64,000 nt of DNA from positions 58,360 through 122,359 of the forward strand of contig NZ_JACHFN010000010.1 in assembly GCF_014201885.1 (NCBI RefSeq). The letters run 5' to 3'. Numbering within the stretch: the first letter of the stretch is position 1; each line of letters starts with the position of its first letter. A program made the position numbers and the translations under genes. The stretch comes from Deinococcus budaensis. Its GTDB lineage: Bacteria > Deinococcota > Deinococci > Deinococcales > Deinococcaceae. This document shows, piece by piece, positions 13,416-28,203 of the stretch. The notes under the pieces are model-generated. The model did not search any database, was not told the DNA's origin, and saw nothing but the letters and a program-made list of their open reading frames with translations.

Positions 13416-13883
13416 TCAGCCGCCCAGCTCCGCCACCATGTCCACCCGGTCCAGGCCCGGCCCGTACCCGCCTGGCACCCGCCCCACCTCGCGGAAGCCG
13501 AAGCGGGCGAAGAAGGACGCGCTTTGCGGGGTGGTGTCCAGATGGGCCTCCCGCGCCCCCAGCTCCCGCAGCCGCTCCAGCCGGAAGGCCAGCAGCTTTG
13601 ACCCGTAGCCCCGGCGGTGCGCCTCCCGCGCGACCATGCCCCAGCTCAGGCCCGCAGAACGTTCTGGCCGCGCCAGGTCCAGCCACACGCCGCCGCAGGC
13701 CACGACCCTTCCGGTATCTTCCAGCACGAAGTATTCGCCGAACTCGCCGGAGTCGAAAGGCTGACCCAGCCAGGTCTCGAACTCTGCGCGCTCATGCGGC
13801 GCGAAGAACCCGGGCACGTTCGAGTCGAAGAGGGCCAGGCAGGCTTCGCGGTCTGTGGACGTGAACGGGCGAACGGTATTCAC
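13416..13883 (-). CDS. GNAT-family N-acetyltransferase
   Basis: 155 residues from a GTG with TAGGCT six bases upstream (leaderless type). The GNAT fold is visible: N-terminal VRPFTSTDREACLALFDSNVPGFF, the acetyl-CoA pyrophosphate loop as AREAHRRGYGSKLL (Q/R-x-x-G-x-G/A pattern), then AHLDTTPQSASFFARFGFREVGRVPGGY, where the Ser/Phe-rich helix and FGF are typical of small acetyltransferases. It would transfer acetyl from acetyl-CoA to an amine; substrate unknown. It lies just upstream of leuS on the same strand, but leuS has its own promoter. Confidence 0.88.
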   Translation of the reverse strand: MNTVRPFTSTDREACLALFDSNVPGFFAPHERAEFETWLGQPFDSGEFGEYFVLEDTGRVVACGGVWLDLARPERSAGLSWGMVAREAHRRGYGSKLLAFRLERLRELGAREAHLDTTPQSASFFARFGFREVGRVPGGYGPGLDRVDMVAELGG

Positions 13884-13914
13884 GCGGCCAGCCTAAATCT
13901 TCCGCCCTCGACAG

Positions 13915-13942
13915 CAAAAGAGCCATCCGGTGAAATGGATGG
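13915..13942 (-). terminator. proS: Terminator downstream of proS
   Basis: On the minus strand GCCATCC pairs with GGATGGC around an 8-nt loop and is followed by TCTTTT. It sits about 40 bases past the proS stop. Confidence 0.7.
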
Positions 13943-13982
13943 CCCCCTACTGACTGCTGAACGCTGACGGCTGACGGCTCGG

Positions 13983-15500
<1,518 letters not shown>

Positions 15501-15662
15501 GGGGGGCATGATAGCGGGCGGCCCCGGCCCGGCCGCATCTGCCGGGTGGCGGAGACCGGAGCAGGCGCGCCCGGCCAGATGGAGATTCCCCCAACGTTCG
15601 GTGACCGCTCTCTGCACCCGGCTGTCATCCCTCCGGCACCGGGCGGCAGCTAGGCTCTTCCC

Positions 15663-15926
15663 ATGACCCAGAACGGTGCCGGAGAGATCACCAGCCACAT
15701 CGAACAGGACCTTCGTCAGCGCCTGGAGGCCATGGGCGAGCACATGCAGGTCAAGGACGTGAACGGCGAGCACGTCGGAACGGTGGACCACGTCGAGGGC
15801 GACCAGCTCAAGCTGACGCGCACCGACAGCCCCGACGGCCAGCACCACTACGTCCCGCTCTCGCAGGTCGAGAGCATGGACGAGGTGGCCGTCTACCTCA
15901 ACGTCGAGCGGAGCGCCGTCCAGTAG
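15663..15926 (+). CDS. DUF2171-type small protein
   Basis: 87 residues. The core [24 protein letters not shown] followed by [21 protein letters not shown] matches the DUF2171 family, small proteins with a PRC-barrel-like feel found in Deinococcus and others. The N-terminal helix is charged. No signal peptide. Start supported by TAGGCT six bases before the ATG. The function of the family is not established; it is often annotated as stress-related, which I cannot confirm from sequence. Confidence 0.85.
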   Translation: MTQNGAGEITSHIEQDLRQRLEAMGEHMQVKDVNGEHVGTVDHVEGDQLKLTRTDSPDGQHHYVPLSQVESMDEVAVYLNVERSAVQ

Positions 15927-15987
15927 GGCGCCGCAGACCGGGGCCGGGCGGTGGGGAGACCTCGCCGCCCTTTGCCCTTCCCCTACT

Positions 15988-16003
15988 CTGGAACCGGTTC
16001 CAG
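15988..16003. promoter_or_regulatory. Perfect 16-bp palindrome CTGGAACCGGTTCCAG, candidate LacI-type operator
   Basis: The palindrome spans about -45 to -30 relative to the expected leaderless start of the amylosucrase gene at 16033, overlapping the -35 region. A central CG with A/T-containing arms fits LacI/GalR-family operators. A LacI regulator is encoded at 24811-25803; a link between the two is inference. Confidence 0.6.
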
Positions 16004-16032
16004 ACGGCGAGCCTGCGCCGTATGCTGGGGCT

Positions 16033-17961
<1,929 letters not shown>

Positions 17962-17990
17962 CCCGTCCCGGGTCCTCCGCCCCAGCCCCC

Positions 17991-18020
17991 TTGTCCCGGC
18001 CCGGCGACCTCGCGTATAGT
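17991..18020 (+). promoter_or_regulatory. Promoter of rpmI-rplT (TTGTCC - 18 nt - TATAGT)
   Basis: TTGTCC at 17991-17996 and TATAGT at 18015-18020 form a near-consensus housekeeping promoter. The transcript would carry a leader of about 105 nt before rpmI, with a hairpin-forming GGCTTTC/GGAAAGC segment near 18054-18070. Autoregulation by L20 binding to such leaders is known in other bacteria; nothing here proves it. Confidence 0.65.
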
Positions 18021-18025
18021 CTCCC

Positions 18026-18057
<32 letters not shown>

Positions 18058-18132
18058 TTCTCCGGAAAGCGGCCCGCACCCCAGACGGCACGCCTCCTCA
18101 GGAGCGCGGCCGGACTGCGAAGGAGGGCCACC

Positions 18133-18698
<566 letters not shown>

Positions 18699-18714
18699 AT
18701 CCCGCCCCGTCAAC

Positions 18715-18744
18715 AAACCGCCTCCTGCTGGGGGCGGTTTTTTT
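18715..18744 (+). terminator. Intrinsic terminator of rpmI-rplT
   Basis: AACCGCC pairs with GGGCGGTT around a short loop and is followed by seven T. Confidence 0.9.
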
Positions 18745-18832
18745 GTGGTCTCCCGGGGGCCGGGCGACTCGGCAGGACCGGTCAAGGTCCGCCACTATCA
18801 GCCGGGCGTCCCGGTCGCTTACGCTGTAGCCC

Positions 18833-19588
18833 ATGAGCGTGATCCTGGGCATCGACATCGGCGGCAGCGGCATCAAGGGAGCGCCCGTGGACACGCAGAC
18901 GGGCACGCTGGTGGCCGAACGTCACCGCATCGCCACGCCGGAAGGCGCCCGGCCCGACGACGTGAAGGGCGTCGTGGCCGAGCTGGTGCAGCATTTCGGG
19001 CACGCGGGGCCGGTCGGCGTGACGTTCCCGGGCATCGTGCAGCGCGGCAAGACCCTCAGCGCGGCGAACGTGGACAAGGGCTGGATCGGCCTGGACGCCG
19101 ACGCCCTCTTTACCGAGGCGACCGGGCGCGAGGTCCACCTCATCAACGACGCGGACGCGGCGGGCGTGGCCGAGGCCCGTTTCGGGGCCGGGGCGGGCGT
19201 GCCGGGCGTGGTGCTGGTGCTCACCTTCGGCACCGGGATCGGCAGCGCGCTGATCCACGACGGCCAGCTGGTGCCGAATACCGAACTCGGCCACCTGTGG
19301 CTCAAGGGGGACCGCCACGCCGAGAGCTGGGCGTCCGACCGCGCCCGCGAGCGCGACGACCTGAACTGGAAACAGTGGTCCAAGCGGGCAGGCACCTACC
19401 TTCAGCACCTCGAACTGCTGTTTTCCCCCGACCTGTTCGTGATCGGCGGCGGCGTGAGCAAGCGGGCCGACAAGTGGGGACCGCACCTCCAGCCCGAGCG
19501 GACCAAGCTGGTGCCCGCCACCCTTCAGAACGACGCGGGCATCGTGGGCGCGGCGATGATGGCGGCCCGGCCCGGCCAGGCGTCCTGA
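18833..19588 (+). CDS. ppgK: Polyphosphate glucokinase (ROK family)
   Basis: 251 residues. It phosphorylates glucose to glucose 6-phosphate using polyphosphate and possibly ATP. The ROK phosphate motif is [17 protein letters not shown], the sugar-binding segment is [17 protein letters not shown], then [29 protein letters not shown], where the ELGH replaces the Cys-rich ROK signature as in PpgK proteins. The start is set by TACGCT seven bases before the ATG. Together with amylosucrase it suggests intracellular glucose/glucan handling, though they are separated by ribosomal genes. Confidence 0.88.
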   Translation: MSVILGIDIGGSGIKGAPVDTQTGTLVAERHRIATPEGARPDDVKGVVAELVQHFGHAGPVGVTFPGIVQRGKTLSAANVDKGWIGLDADALFTEATGREVHLINDADAAGVAEARFGAGAGVPGVVLVLTFGTGIGSALIHDGQLVPNTELGHLWLKGDRHAESWASDRARERDDLNWKQWSKRAGTYLQHLELLFSPDLFVIGGGVSKRADKWGPHLQPERTKLVPATLQNDAGIVGAAMMAARPGQAS

Positions 19589-19669
19589 AACCATCGCCCG
19601 CCGCCTTGGCCTGACCGAGCCGACAGACGATGGGAACCGCCGCCCCACCCGGCCCGTAACGTGATCCGT

Positions 19670-20404
19670 ATGGGCTTTCTCAAGCGGATGATGGTGGCAG
19701 CCGGGGTGGGCGGGGCACGGGTGGACGCGCAGGTTCACAACCCGGCGGTGCGGGTCGGTGAGGTGTTGCCGGGCGTGGTGGTCGTGCAGGGCGGCTCCTT
19801 GGAGCAGCGCATCGAGCGGCTGAACCTGGGCCTGGCGACCCGCTACAAGGCGGACGACCACTCCGTCACGCACACCCTGTTCACCCGGCCGGTGGTGTCG
19901 GCCTTCAGCATCGGGGCGGGCGAGCGGCGCGAATTTCCCTTTCAGCTGCCCATTCCGCAGGGCACGCCGCTGACGCTGCCCGGCACGGCGGTCTGGCTGG
20001 TCACCGACGCGGACATCGCGGGGGCGGCTGACCCCGGCGACACCGATCCGCTTCAGATTCTGCCCAGCCCCGAGATGGAGGCCGTCATCGGCGCCGCGCA
20101 GCGTCTGGGTTTCCGGCTGGCGGGCAGCGAGGTCGAGTCCCGCCACGGGCGGGTGGTGCAGGAACTCAGCTTCCGCCCTCCCGCCGGGCAATACCGCCTC
20201 ACGGAGCTGGAGATGATGCTCTTTCCGGCGACCGGCGGGCTGGACGTGGTGTTGGAGGTCGACCGCCGCGCCACCGGCTTGGCCAGCCTGCTGACCGCCG
20301 AGTTCGAGCAGCGGGGCCGCTGGTTCGTGCCCGCCGCGCTGCTGGCCGCCGGACCGGACGCGGTGGCGCGCGAACTCGCCGTGCGGGTGCAGGCGCTGTC
20401 CTAG
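19670..20404 (+). CDS. Spo0M-family protein
   Basis: 244 residues. The N-terminal arrestin-like half has ARVDAQVHNPAVRVGEVLPGVVVVQGGSLEQRIERLNLGL and PGTAVWLVTDADIAGAADPGDTDPLQI, both strong marks of the Spo0M (sporulation-control) family, which also occurs in non-sporulating bacteria. The C-terminal region is beta-rich (LELMLFPA-like). No signal peptide, so cytosolic. The ATG at 19670 is chosen because TAACGT is seven bases upstream. The role in Deinococcus is unknown; a cell-morphology or trafficking function is only an analogy with arrestins. Confidence 0.88.
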   Translation: MGFLKRMMVAAGVGGARVDAQVHNPAVRVGEVLPGVVVVQGGSLEQRIERLNLGLATRYKADDHSVTHTLFTRPVVSAFSIGAGERREFPFQLPIPQGTPLTLPGTAVWLVTDADIAGAADPGDTDPLQILPSPEMEAVIGAAQRLGFRLAGSEVESRHGRVVQELSFRPPAGQYRLTELEMMLFPATGGLDVVLEVDRRATGLASLLTAEFEQRGRWFVPAALLAAGPDAVARELAVRVQALS

Positions 20405-20452
20405 CAGGTGTTGTCCTGGCGGGTACCGTCCTGACAGGGCAGAATGCGCGTC

Positions 20453-21894
<1,442 letters not shown>

Positions 21895-21931
21895 TCGCCG
21901 CCCCGCCAGGGGCCGAGCGGAGCGAGAAGCG

Positions 21932-21964
21932 AAAAGACCCCCGGGCGGCCCGGGGGTCTTCTTC
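21932..21964 (+). terminator. Terminator after rpmE, near-symmetric
   Basis: AAGACCCCCGGGC pairs with CCCGGGGGTCTT in a long stem followed by CTTC. The A-run on the left side also lets it act on the opposite strand. Confidence 0.85.
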
Positions 21965-22009
21965 ATGGGAGTGGCACCCGACAGGGCAGGGCGGTTTTCG
22001 TGGCCCGCT

Positions 22010-22854
22010 TCAGGGTGTCAGGGTGAAGGGGATGAGCTGTCCCTCGATCAGCCAGCGGTACGGCCCGGGCTTGAGGTGGGTCATCTTCGTGAAGGGGAAG
22101 CTGGGAAAGGTCAGCGTCTGCCCCGGCTGGATCAGAGCCGAGTTCAGCTCCTCGGTGCAGGCTCCGCCGCTGTTTTCGGGAATCACGCGGCCCATGCGGT
22201 CAGCCACGCGGACTGGGAGGCTCCCGCCGCAACTGTAGGTGAAGATGAGCGGTGCTCCGGTAGGATTTGTGACGCGGACCTGAAGGCGCGGCACGACCTG
22301 GTAAGGGTTTCTCGCGACCCGGATCGCCGCGAGGCTCACCGTGCGGGGCTGTACGTCGAACCGCACGCGGGGCGTTCGCTCGTGCTCGTAGGCGGATTCG
22401 ACGAGCCTCTCCACGCCCGCCGCCCTCGCAACGGGCCGGAACACGCCCGCCGGGGCGTACACCGTCACGCGGTTCAGGGTCGTGTTCACCCGCACGGTCA
22501 GGTTGGGGCTGCGCCTCTTGAGGGCCTGCGCCGCTTCGACCAGCTGCATGCCGCTGTACTGCACTGGCTGGGCACCGCGCATGACTCCCGGCTGTCTCGC
22601 CCTGACCTTACGCCAGAAAGGGTCGGCCTGAAGCCAGCGCCGGGCTTGCTCCTCCCGGTCTGGATTTGTCAGGGCGGGAACCAACACCCTGGTCCCCTCG
22701 ACCGGAACGAACGCCAGCCCCGCGAAACCGGGGACAGCCCGCGCGGCCCGCAGCAGGTGCGGCCACTGGTCCGGGGCCAGTTCGTCTACGCGGGACCGGC
22801 GTGCGCCGTGCCAGCAAGCAGAAAGGACATCAGCAGAAGGGCGCGGCACCTCAT
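22010..22854 (-). pseudogene. Secreted protein with BsuPI-like C-terminal domain, split by a frameshift
   Basis: The expected start is the ATG at 22854, six bases after TAGCAT. It opens a perfect signal peptide MRCRALLLMSFLLAGTAHAGPA that runs into a TAG at 22786-22788. The long frame of the mature protein (VDELAPDQWPHLLRAARA onward, to 22010) lies in another phase, and one added base near 22790-22800 would join the two. The mature part has a helical N-terminal region and a C-terminal beta domain (LQVRVTNPTGAPLIFTYSCGGSLPVRVADRMG, PGPYRWLIEGQL) like the BsuPI protease-inhibitor family. The join is either a real one-base deletion, a sequencing error, or programmed frameshifting. Without the upstream part there is no convincing start in the long frame. 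Confidence 0.65.
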
Positions 22855-22936
22855 ACGACGATGCTACCCAGCCGCCCTGACCCGTGCGTGACGGCGGGGC
22901 CTTCCCGTCCGTTCCGGGAGTGCCATACTTCCCCGC

Positions 22937-23548
22937 GTGCTGAAGTCCCCCTACCACGGCGGTCACCTGGAAGTCATCGTCGGTCCCATGTTCAGCGGCA
23001 AGAGCGAGGAGCTGATCCGGCGGGTGACCCGCGCCGTGATCGCCCGTCAACGGGTGGCGGTGTTCAAGCCTGCCCTGGACGACCGCTACCACGCCGCGCA
23101 GGTCGCCAGCCACGCCGGGCGCGCCATCGAGGCGCTGGCGGTGCAAGACGCGGCGGCCATCCGCGCGCACCTGCTGGGCGAAGGCGCGCTGCTGCCCGAC
23201 CCCGGCCAGGCCCTGCCCGACCTGGTGGGCATCGACGAGGCGCAGTTTTTCGGCCCTGAACTCGGGCCGCTGGTGCTGGAACTCGCGGGAGCGGGGGTGC
23301 GGGTGATTCTGGCCGGGCTGGACCTCGACTTCCGCGCCGAGCCGTTCGGCTGTATGCCCGACCTGCTGGCCCGCGCCGAGAGCGTGGAGAAACTGACCGC
23401 CATCTGCACCGTCTGCGGGGCGCCCGCCACCCGCTCGCAGCGCCTCATCGGGGGTCAGCCTGCCCGCTTCGACGACCCCGTGGTGCTGGTGGGCGCGCAG
23501 GAAGCCTACGAGGCCCGCTGCCGGGTGCATCACACGGTGCGGCGCTAA
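22937..23548 (+). CDS. tdk: Thymidine kinase, type II
   Basis: 203 residues. It phosphorylates thymidine with ATP in nucleotide salvage. Walker A is GPMFSGKSEEL (residues 16-26), DE of Walker B is in VGIDEAQFFG, and the lasso/zinc region has CTVCGAPATRSQR and a later YEARCRVHH, giving three Cys plus His. The GTG start is preceded by CATACT at seven bases. It is divergent from the frameshifted gene, and the two start sites are only about 80 bases apart. Confidence 0.95.
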   Translation: MLKSPYHGGHLEVIVGPMFSGKSEELIRRVTRAVIARQRVAVFKPALDDRYHAAQVASHAGRAIEALAVQDAAAIRAHLLGEGALLPDPGQALPDLVGIDEAQFFGPELGPLVLELAGAGVRVILAGLDLDFRAEPFGCMPDLLARAESVEKLTAICTVCGAPATRSQRLIGGQPARFDDPVVLVGAQEAYEARCRVHHTVRR

Positions 23549-23678
23549 AGGCCCTGGCGGGGCTGAGGGTGGCAGGTGGGGGAAAGGCTGTGGCTTTTTG
23601 CGAAGAGGGGCGCCCCCCAGCGGGTTAAACTTCTTTCATCTTCAGCTGCCCTGGGGAAGGCCCCGAGGAGGTCAGACG

Positions 23679-24776
23679 GTGAATCCCGCCCCGCGCAGTC
23701 TGCCCCCGTCCGCCGAGCACACGGCCTGGGCCATGTCTCAGCGGCGGATGTTCGGTCTGGTCGCCTGGGTGGTCGCCTTTGCCTGCGCGGGCGGCCTGTG
23801 GATGCAGGCGCCCCGTTTCGATCCGCTGGACCGGGTGGCGCTGCCGGTGCTGGGCCTCACGTTGCTGGGGCTGCATCTCGCGCTGGCGCTGGGCCGGCTG
23901 CGCATGCGGGTGGCGATCAATGTCGGCTACGGGCTGGCGACCCTGTACCTGCTGCTGGCGCTGCGGCAGCAGTTTCAGGTGTTCGCGCCGCAGGCGCACA
24001 CCCTCAGTCCCAGCACCTACTGGTTTACGGTGCTGTACGCCGTGGCCTTTTTGCTCTATCCGCCCCGGCTGGCGGGCGTGATTGCCGGGGGCGTTTACCT
24101 GCTCACGCTGGCGCTGTGCCTCGTTCACCTGCTGGGACCGGGCGCGGGCGAGCTGCGGCTGGCCGCCTCGACCGCGCAGTTTTTGCTGGTGGGTGTGGTG
24201 ATGATCATCGTGCAGGCGACGTTCGGCATGCAGCGCGTGCAGCTGCTCGCCGCGCGCGAGGCCGCCTACCGCGACGCCCTGACCGGCCTCGCCAACCGCC
24301 GGGCCGCCGAAGAACGCCTCTCGGTGCTGGCGGACGGCAGCCAGGCCTTCACGTTGGTGCTGTTCGACCTCGACCATTTCAAGGCGGTCAACGACACCTT
24401 CGGCCACGCGGTGGGGGACCAGGTGCTGCGGGGGGTGGCCCGCGCGGCCCAGGAAAGCCTGCCGCTGGGAGGCCACGCGGCCCGCTGGGGCGGCGAGGAG
24501 TTTCTCCTGATCCTGCCCCCGCTGAGCACCCGGCAGCTGCGCGCCACGCTGGATACGCTGCGCTCGCGCCTGAGCGCCGGGCGGCACGGGCCGGTGACGG
24601 GCGTGACCGCCAGCTTCGGGGTGGCGTCCGCGCGGCCGGGAGAGCATCCCGACGCCGTGCTCACCCGCGCCGACGCCGCGATGTACGCCGCCAAGCAGCG
24701 CGGCCGCGACGACGTTCACCACGCCGACCCCTCCTCCACCACGCCCGGGGTACCGGGGCAGCTGGCTGAAGACTGA
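23679..24776 (+). CDS. Membrane-bound diguanylate cyclase (GGDEF)
   Basis: 365 residues from a GTG with GAGGAG upstream. The N-terminal half has about six membrane helices (about residues 25-195). The C-terminal GGDEF domain has RDALTGLANRRAAEERL, VLFDLDHFKAVNDTFGHAVGD and the active-site loop WGGEEF (near residue 270), ending in ADAAMYAAKQRGRDDV. The GGEEF sequence is catalytically competent, so it should make c-di-GMP from two GTP. No classical I-site RxxD is evident immediately before the active site. Signals reaching the membrane part are unknown. Confidence 0.92.
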   Translation: MNPAPRSLPPSAEHTAWAMSQRRMFGLVAWVVAFACAGGLWMQAPRFDPLDRVALPVLGLTLLGLHLALALGRLRMRVAINVGYGLATLYLLLALRQQFQVFAPQAHTLSPSTYWFTVLYAVAFLLYPPRLAGVIAGGVYLLTLALCLVHLLGPGAGELRLAASTAQFLLVGVVMIIVQATFGMQRVQLLAAREAAYRDALTGLANRRAAEERLSVLADGSQAFTLVLFDLDHFKAVNDTFGHAVGDQVLRGVARAAQESLPLGGHAARWGGEEFLLILPPLSTRQLRATLDTLRSRLSAGRHGPVTGVTASFGVASARPGEHPDAVLTRADAAMYAAKQRGRDDVHHADPSSTTPGVPGQLAED

Positions 24777-24810
24777 CCCGGGGGGGGGCAGAGAGAAGAG
24801 GCAGGCGGGG

Positions 24811-25803
<993 letters not shown>

Positions 25804-25883
25804 ACACAAAGCTCCAGGGAGGTCGGCGGGCCTTCAAGCGCTGTGCCGCCCGGACCTCTGTAAGCCTCACCATAGCGCGCGGC

Positions 25884-25903
25884 GTGAAAGCGCGTTTCCG
25901 CAC
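25884..25903. promoter_or_regulatory. Imperfect palindrome upstream of the LacI gene
   Basis: GTGAAAGCGCGTTTCCGCAC contains GAAA and TTTC arms around a CG-containing centre, as expected of LacI-type operators. It lies about 80 bases before the regulator's start and about 110 before the copper operon, so it could serve autoregulation. Confidence 0.35.
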
Positions 25904-25955
25904 AAGGGCCGCCCCGGGTAAGGAGGGGGGGACAATCCGGCCCCGCCCCCCCGCC

Positions 25956-25961
25956 TAGACT
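25956..25961 (+). promoter_or_regulatory. -10 element TAGACT of the PCuAC-Sco-CtaG operon
   Basis: TAGACT stands about 50 bases before the ATG at 26014, which has its own AGGAGG ribosome site. GACAAT at 25931 is a possible -35, 19 bases away. Confidence 0.45.
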
Positions 25962-26013
25962 CCGGGAGAACGGGCCAGACCGCTTTTCCCGTCTTCCCAG
26001 GAGGCCTCCCCGC

Positions 26014-26589
26014 ATGTCCAAACCCACCCCCCTGCTCGCGGCCCTGGCGCTGGCTGCTGTGCTGATTCCGGCGGCGGCCCTGCGCGCCGGGCAGGCCCAG
26101 TCCACCCAAGCACAGTCCAGCCAAGCACAGTCCAGCCAGGCGCAGGCCAGCCCGGCACAGTCCGGCCAGACCCGCGCGGCACCGGCCCCCGCGAACCTCG
26201 CCCCCACCGCGTCCCCGGCCCGGCCGCTGCTCAACGTGCAGGGCGCGGGCGTGGTCGCCGTGCCGCCCGGCGCGACTGAGACGAGCGCGGTCATGATCCT
26301 CCGCAACCCGGGCGCGCAGCCCGTGGTCCTGACCGGCGCGCAGACGGCCGTCGCCGGGCACGCCATGCTGATGACCACCCGCCGCGACGCCCAGGGCCGC
26401 AGCGGCATGAGCGCCGTGAAGACCCTGACGGTGCCCGCGCGCGGCACCCTGCGCTTGGAGCCGTCGGGCGACCACCTGATGCTGATGGGCCTCAAGCGTA
26501 CCCTCAAGGTCGGGGAGACGGTCCGCCTGACCCTGCGGGTGCGCGGCGGTCCGCCGCTGGTGGTGAACGCCGTGGTTCGCAAGCCCTGA
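26014..26589 (+). CDS. PCu(A)C-type periplasmic copper chaperone
   Basis: 191 residues. Signal peptide (LLAALALAAVLIPAAALRA), then a low-complexity Ser/Gln/Ala repeat (about residues 28-50), then a cupredoxin-like domain. Copper ligands fit the PCuAC pattern: GHAMLMT (His near 116 and Met), a following Met in GRSGMSAVKT, and SGDHLMLMGL (His-x-Met). It would carry Cu(I) to the CuA or CuB site of a cytochrome c oxidase. The downstream Sco and CtaG genes, close and in the same direction, support this. Family members are usually shorter; the Ser/Gln linker makes up the difference and is likely flexible. Confidence 0.88.
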   Translation: MSKPTPLLAALALAAVLIPAAALRAGQAQSTQAQSSQAQSSQAQASPAQSGQTRAAPAPANLAPTASPARPLLNVQGAGVVAVPPGATETSAVMILRNPGAQPVVLTGAQTAVAGHAMLMTTRRDAQGRSGMSAVKTLTVPARGTLRLEPSGDHLMLMGLKRTLKVGETVRLTLRVRGGPPLVVNAVVRKP

Positions 26590-26612
26590 GTCTTTCCCCG
26601 AAAGGACAAGCC

Positions 26613-27290
26613 GTGACCGATCTGCCCGCCCCCGCTGCCTCCTCGCCCGCCGCCCGGCCCTGGTACGTGTCGGCGCTGTTTGCCGTGCTGGCGGTGGGGC
26701 TGGTGCTGGGGGGAGCCTGGGTCTACGCCCGCGTCCGCAGTCCCTTTCCCTACTACGGCACGGCCTACACGCCGCCCCTCCCCGCCCAGCCTTTTGGCGG
26801 CACCGACGAGGAGGGGCGGCCCTGGAGCTTTCAGCCGGGCGGCGCGGCCGGGGGCGAGGGCCGCACCACCGCGCTCTTTTTCGGCTTCACCCACTGCCCC
26901 AACATCTGTCCACTGAGCCTGGCGTATCTGGAAAAGGCGCGTCAGGCGCTGCCTCCCGCCCAGCGCGAGCGGCTGGACATCGTGCTGGTCAGCGTGGACC
27001 CGGACCGCGACACGCCCGCGCGCCTGAAGTCCTACGTCGAGTTTTTCGGGGACGCGACCGGCGTGCGGGTGCCCGAACCCGCGCTGGCGAAGGTGGCCCG
27101 CGACTACGGGGTGGCCTACCAGAGGGCCGACATGAAAGGCCCGCAGGACTACCAGATCAACCACACGACCGCCACGTACCTGATCGACGCCTCGGGCCGC
27201 CTGCGGGTGCTGTGGGACTACACCCAGCTCACCCAGGTGGACCGGGTGGTGCGCGACCTCACGCACGTCATGGAGAACCCCCAGCGATGA
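26613..27290 (+). CDS. SCO1/SenC-family copper metallochaperone
   Basis: 225 residues from a GTG with AAAGGA upstream. One N-terminal membrane helix (WYVSALFAVLAVGLVLGGAWVYA) anchors a thioredoxin-fold domain outside. Copper ligands are Cys 95 and Cys 99 in FFGFTHCPNICPLS and a His near residue 184 in YQINHTTATYLID. VSVDPDRDTPARLKSYVEFFG is typical of Sco proteins. It receives copper and helps metallate or reduce the CuA site of cytochrome oxidase subunit II. Its stop overlaps the ctaG start (ATGA). Confidence 0.95.
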   Translation: MTDLPAPAASSPAARPWYVSALFAVLAVGLVLGGAWVYARVRSPFPYYGTAYTPPLPAQPFGGTDEEGRPWSFQPGGAAGGEGRTTALFFGFTHCPNICPLSLAYLEKARQALPPAQRERLDIVLVSVDPDRDTPARLKSYVEFFGDATGVRVPEPALAKVARDYGVAYQRADMKGPQDYQINHTTATYLIDASGRLRVLWDYTQLTQVDRVVRDLTHVMENPQR

Positions 27291-28108
27291 CCCCTCCCCC
27301 CGACCTGAACCCCGGCCTGCTCGACCTGCTGGCCCTGCGCTTCGATCCGCTGGTGTGGCTGCCGGTCCTCGCCGTGACCGGGCTGTACTTCTGGCACTTT
27401 CTGCGCGCCCGCCGCAACCCGGAAGGCCGCAGGAGCTGGCCCGCCTGGAAGGCCGTGCTGTTCGGCCTCGGCATGGCGCTGCTGATCCTGGTCACCCAGT
27501 CGGCGGCGACCACCCTGACGCTGAACAGCATGGCGCTGTACATGGGCCGCCTGATGGTCCTGGCCGAGATCGTGCCGCCGCTGCTGGTGCTGGGGCTGCC
27601 GCGAGTCCACATCGACCCGCGCCGCCCGCTGGGGCGGGTGCTGGGCGTGCTGCTCGACCCCTGGGTGGCGCTGGCGGTCTGGACGGCCGTGATCGTCTTC
27701 TGGAACGTGCCCGCCGGGTTCAACGCCTCGGTGGTCACCAACACGGCCTCGGCGCTGCTGCCCGCGCTGTACCTGCTGAGCAGCCTGCTGGTCTGGGGGG
27801 TGGTGCTGCGGCCCCTGCCCAGCGTGCAGCCTGCCGGGATCGGTTCGCGCGGCTGGTTCGGCTTTATCGCCGCCCTGCCGATGATGGCGGTCGCCGCCGT
27901 GTGGCTCTACTCACGCCAGGTGCTGTACACGCCCTACGTGTCCGCGCTGTGCCTGTGGGACCTGACCCCGCTGCAAAACCAGCAGATCAGCGGCCTGATC
28001 ATGATGCTGGCCGGACTGCCCGCCCTGGCGCTGGCGCTGGTGCAGCTGATGGCCTGGCTGATCCAGCTCGCCGACAGCGGCACCCAGCCGCCCGCCGCGC
28101 GGGGGTAG
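27287..28108 (+). CDS. ctaG: CtaG-type cytochrome c oxidase assembly membrane protein
   Basis: 273 residues with about seven membrane helices. Conserved features of the caa3_CtaG family are visible: LYFWHFLRARR, the LTLNSMALYMGRLMVLAEIVPPLLVLGLPR segment with a Met-rich helix, VFWNVPAGFNASV and LTPLQNQQISGLIMMLAG. Members assist copper insertion into caa3-type oxidases. It is the last gene of a three-gene copper-delivery operon that ends at a very strong terminator. Confidence 0.92.
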   Translation: MTPPPDLNPGLLDLLALRFDPLVWLPVLAVTGLYFWHFLRARRNPEGRRSWPAWKAVLFGLGMALLILVTQSAATTLTLNSMALYMGRLMVLAEIVPPLLVLGLPRVHIDPRRPLGRVLGVLLDPWVALAVWTAVIVFWNVPAGFNASVVTNTASALLPALYLLSSLLVWGVVLRPLPSVQPAGIGSRGWFGFIAALPMMAVAAVWLYSRQVLYTPYVSALCLWDLTPLQNQQISGLIMMLAGLPALALALVQLMAWLIQLADSGTQPPAARG

Positions 28109-28130
28109 GGGGCAGCCAACCCTAAGCTGC

Positions 28131-28173
28131 CAGCAGGGGCAGAAGCTCTGGCTCTTCTGCCCCTGCTGTTTTT
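28131..28173 (+). terminator. Strong terminator of the copper-delivery operon
   Basis: CAGCAGGGGCAGAAG and CTTCTGCCCCTGCTG form a perfect 15-bp stem with an 8-nt loop followed by five T. Confidence 0.95.
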
Positions 28174-28203
28174 CGGCTGGCGACTGAAGGCTGACTGCTC
28201 CCC

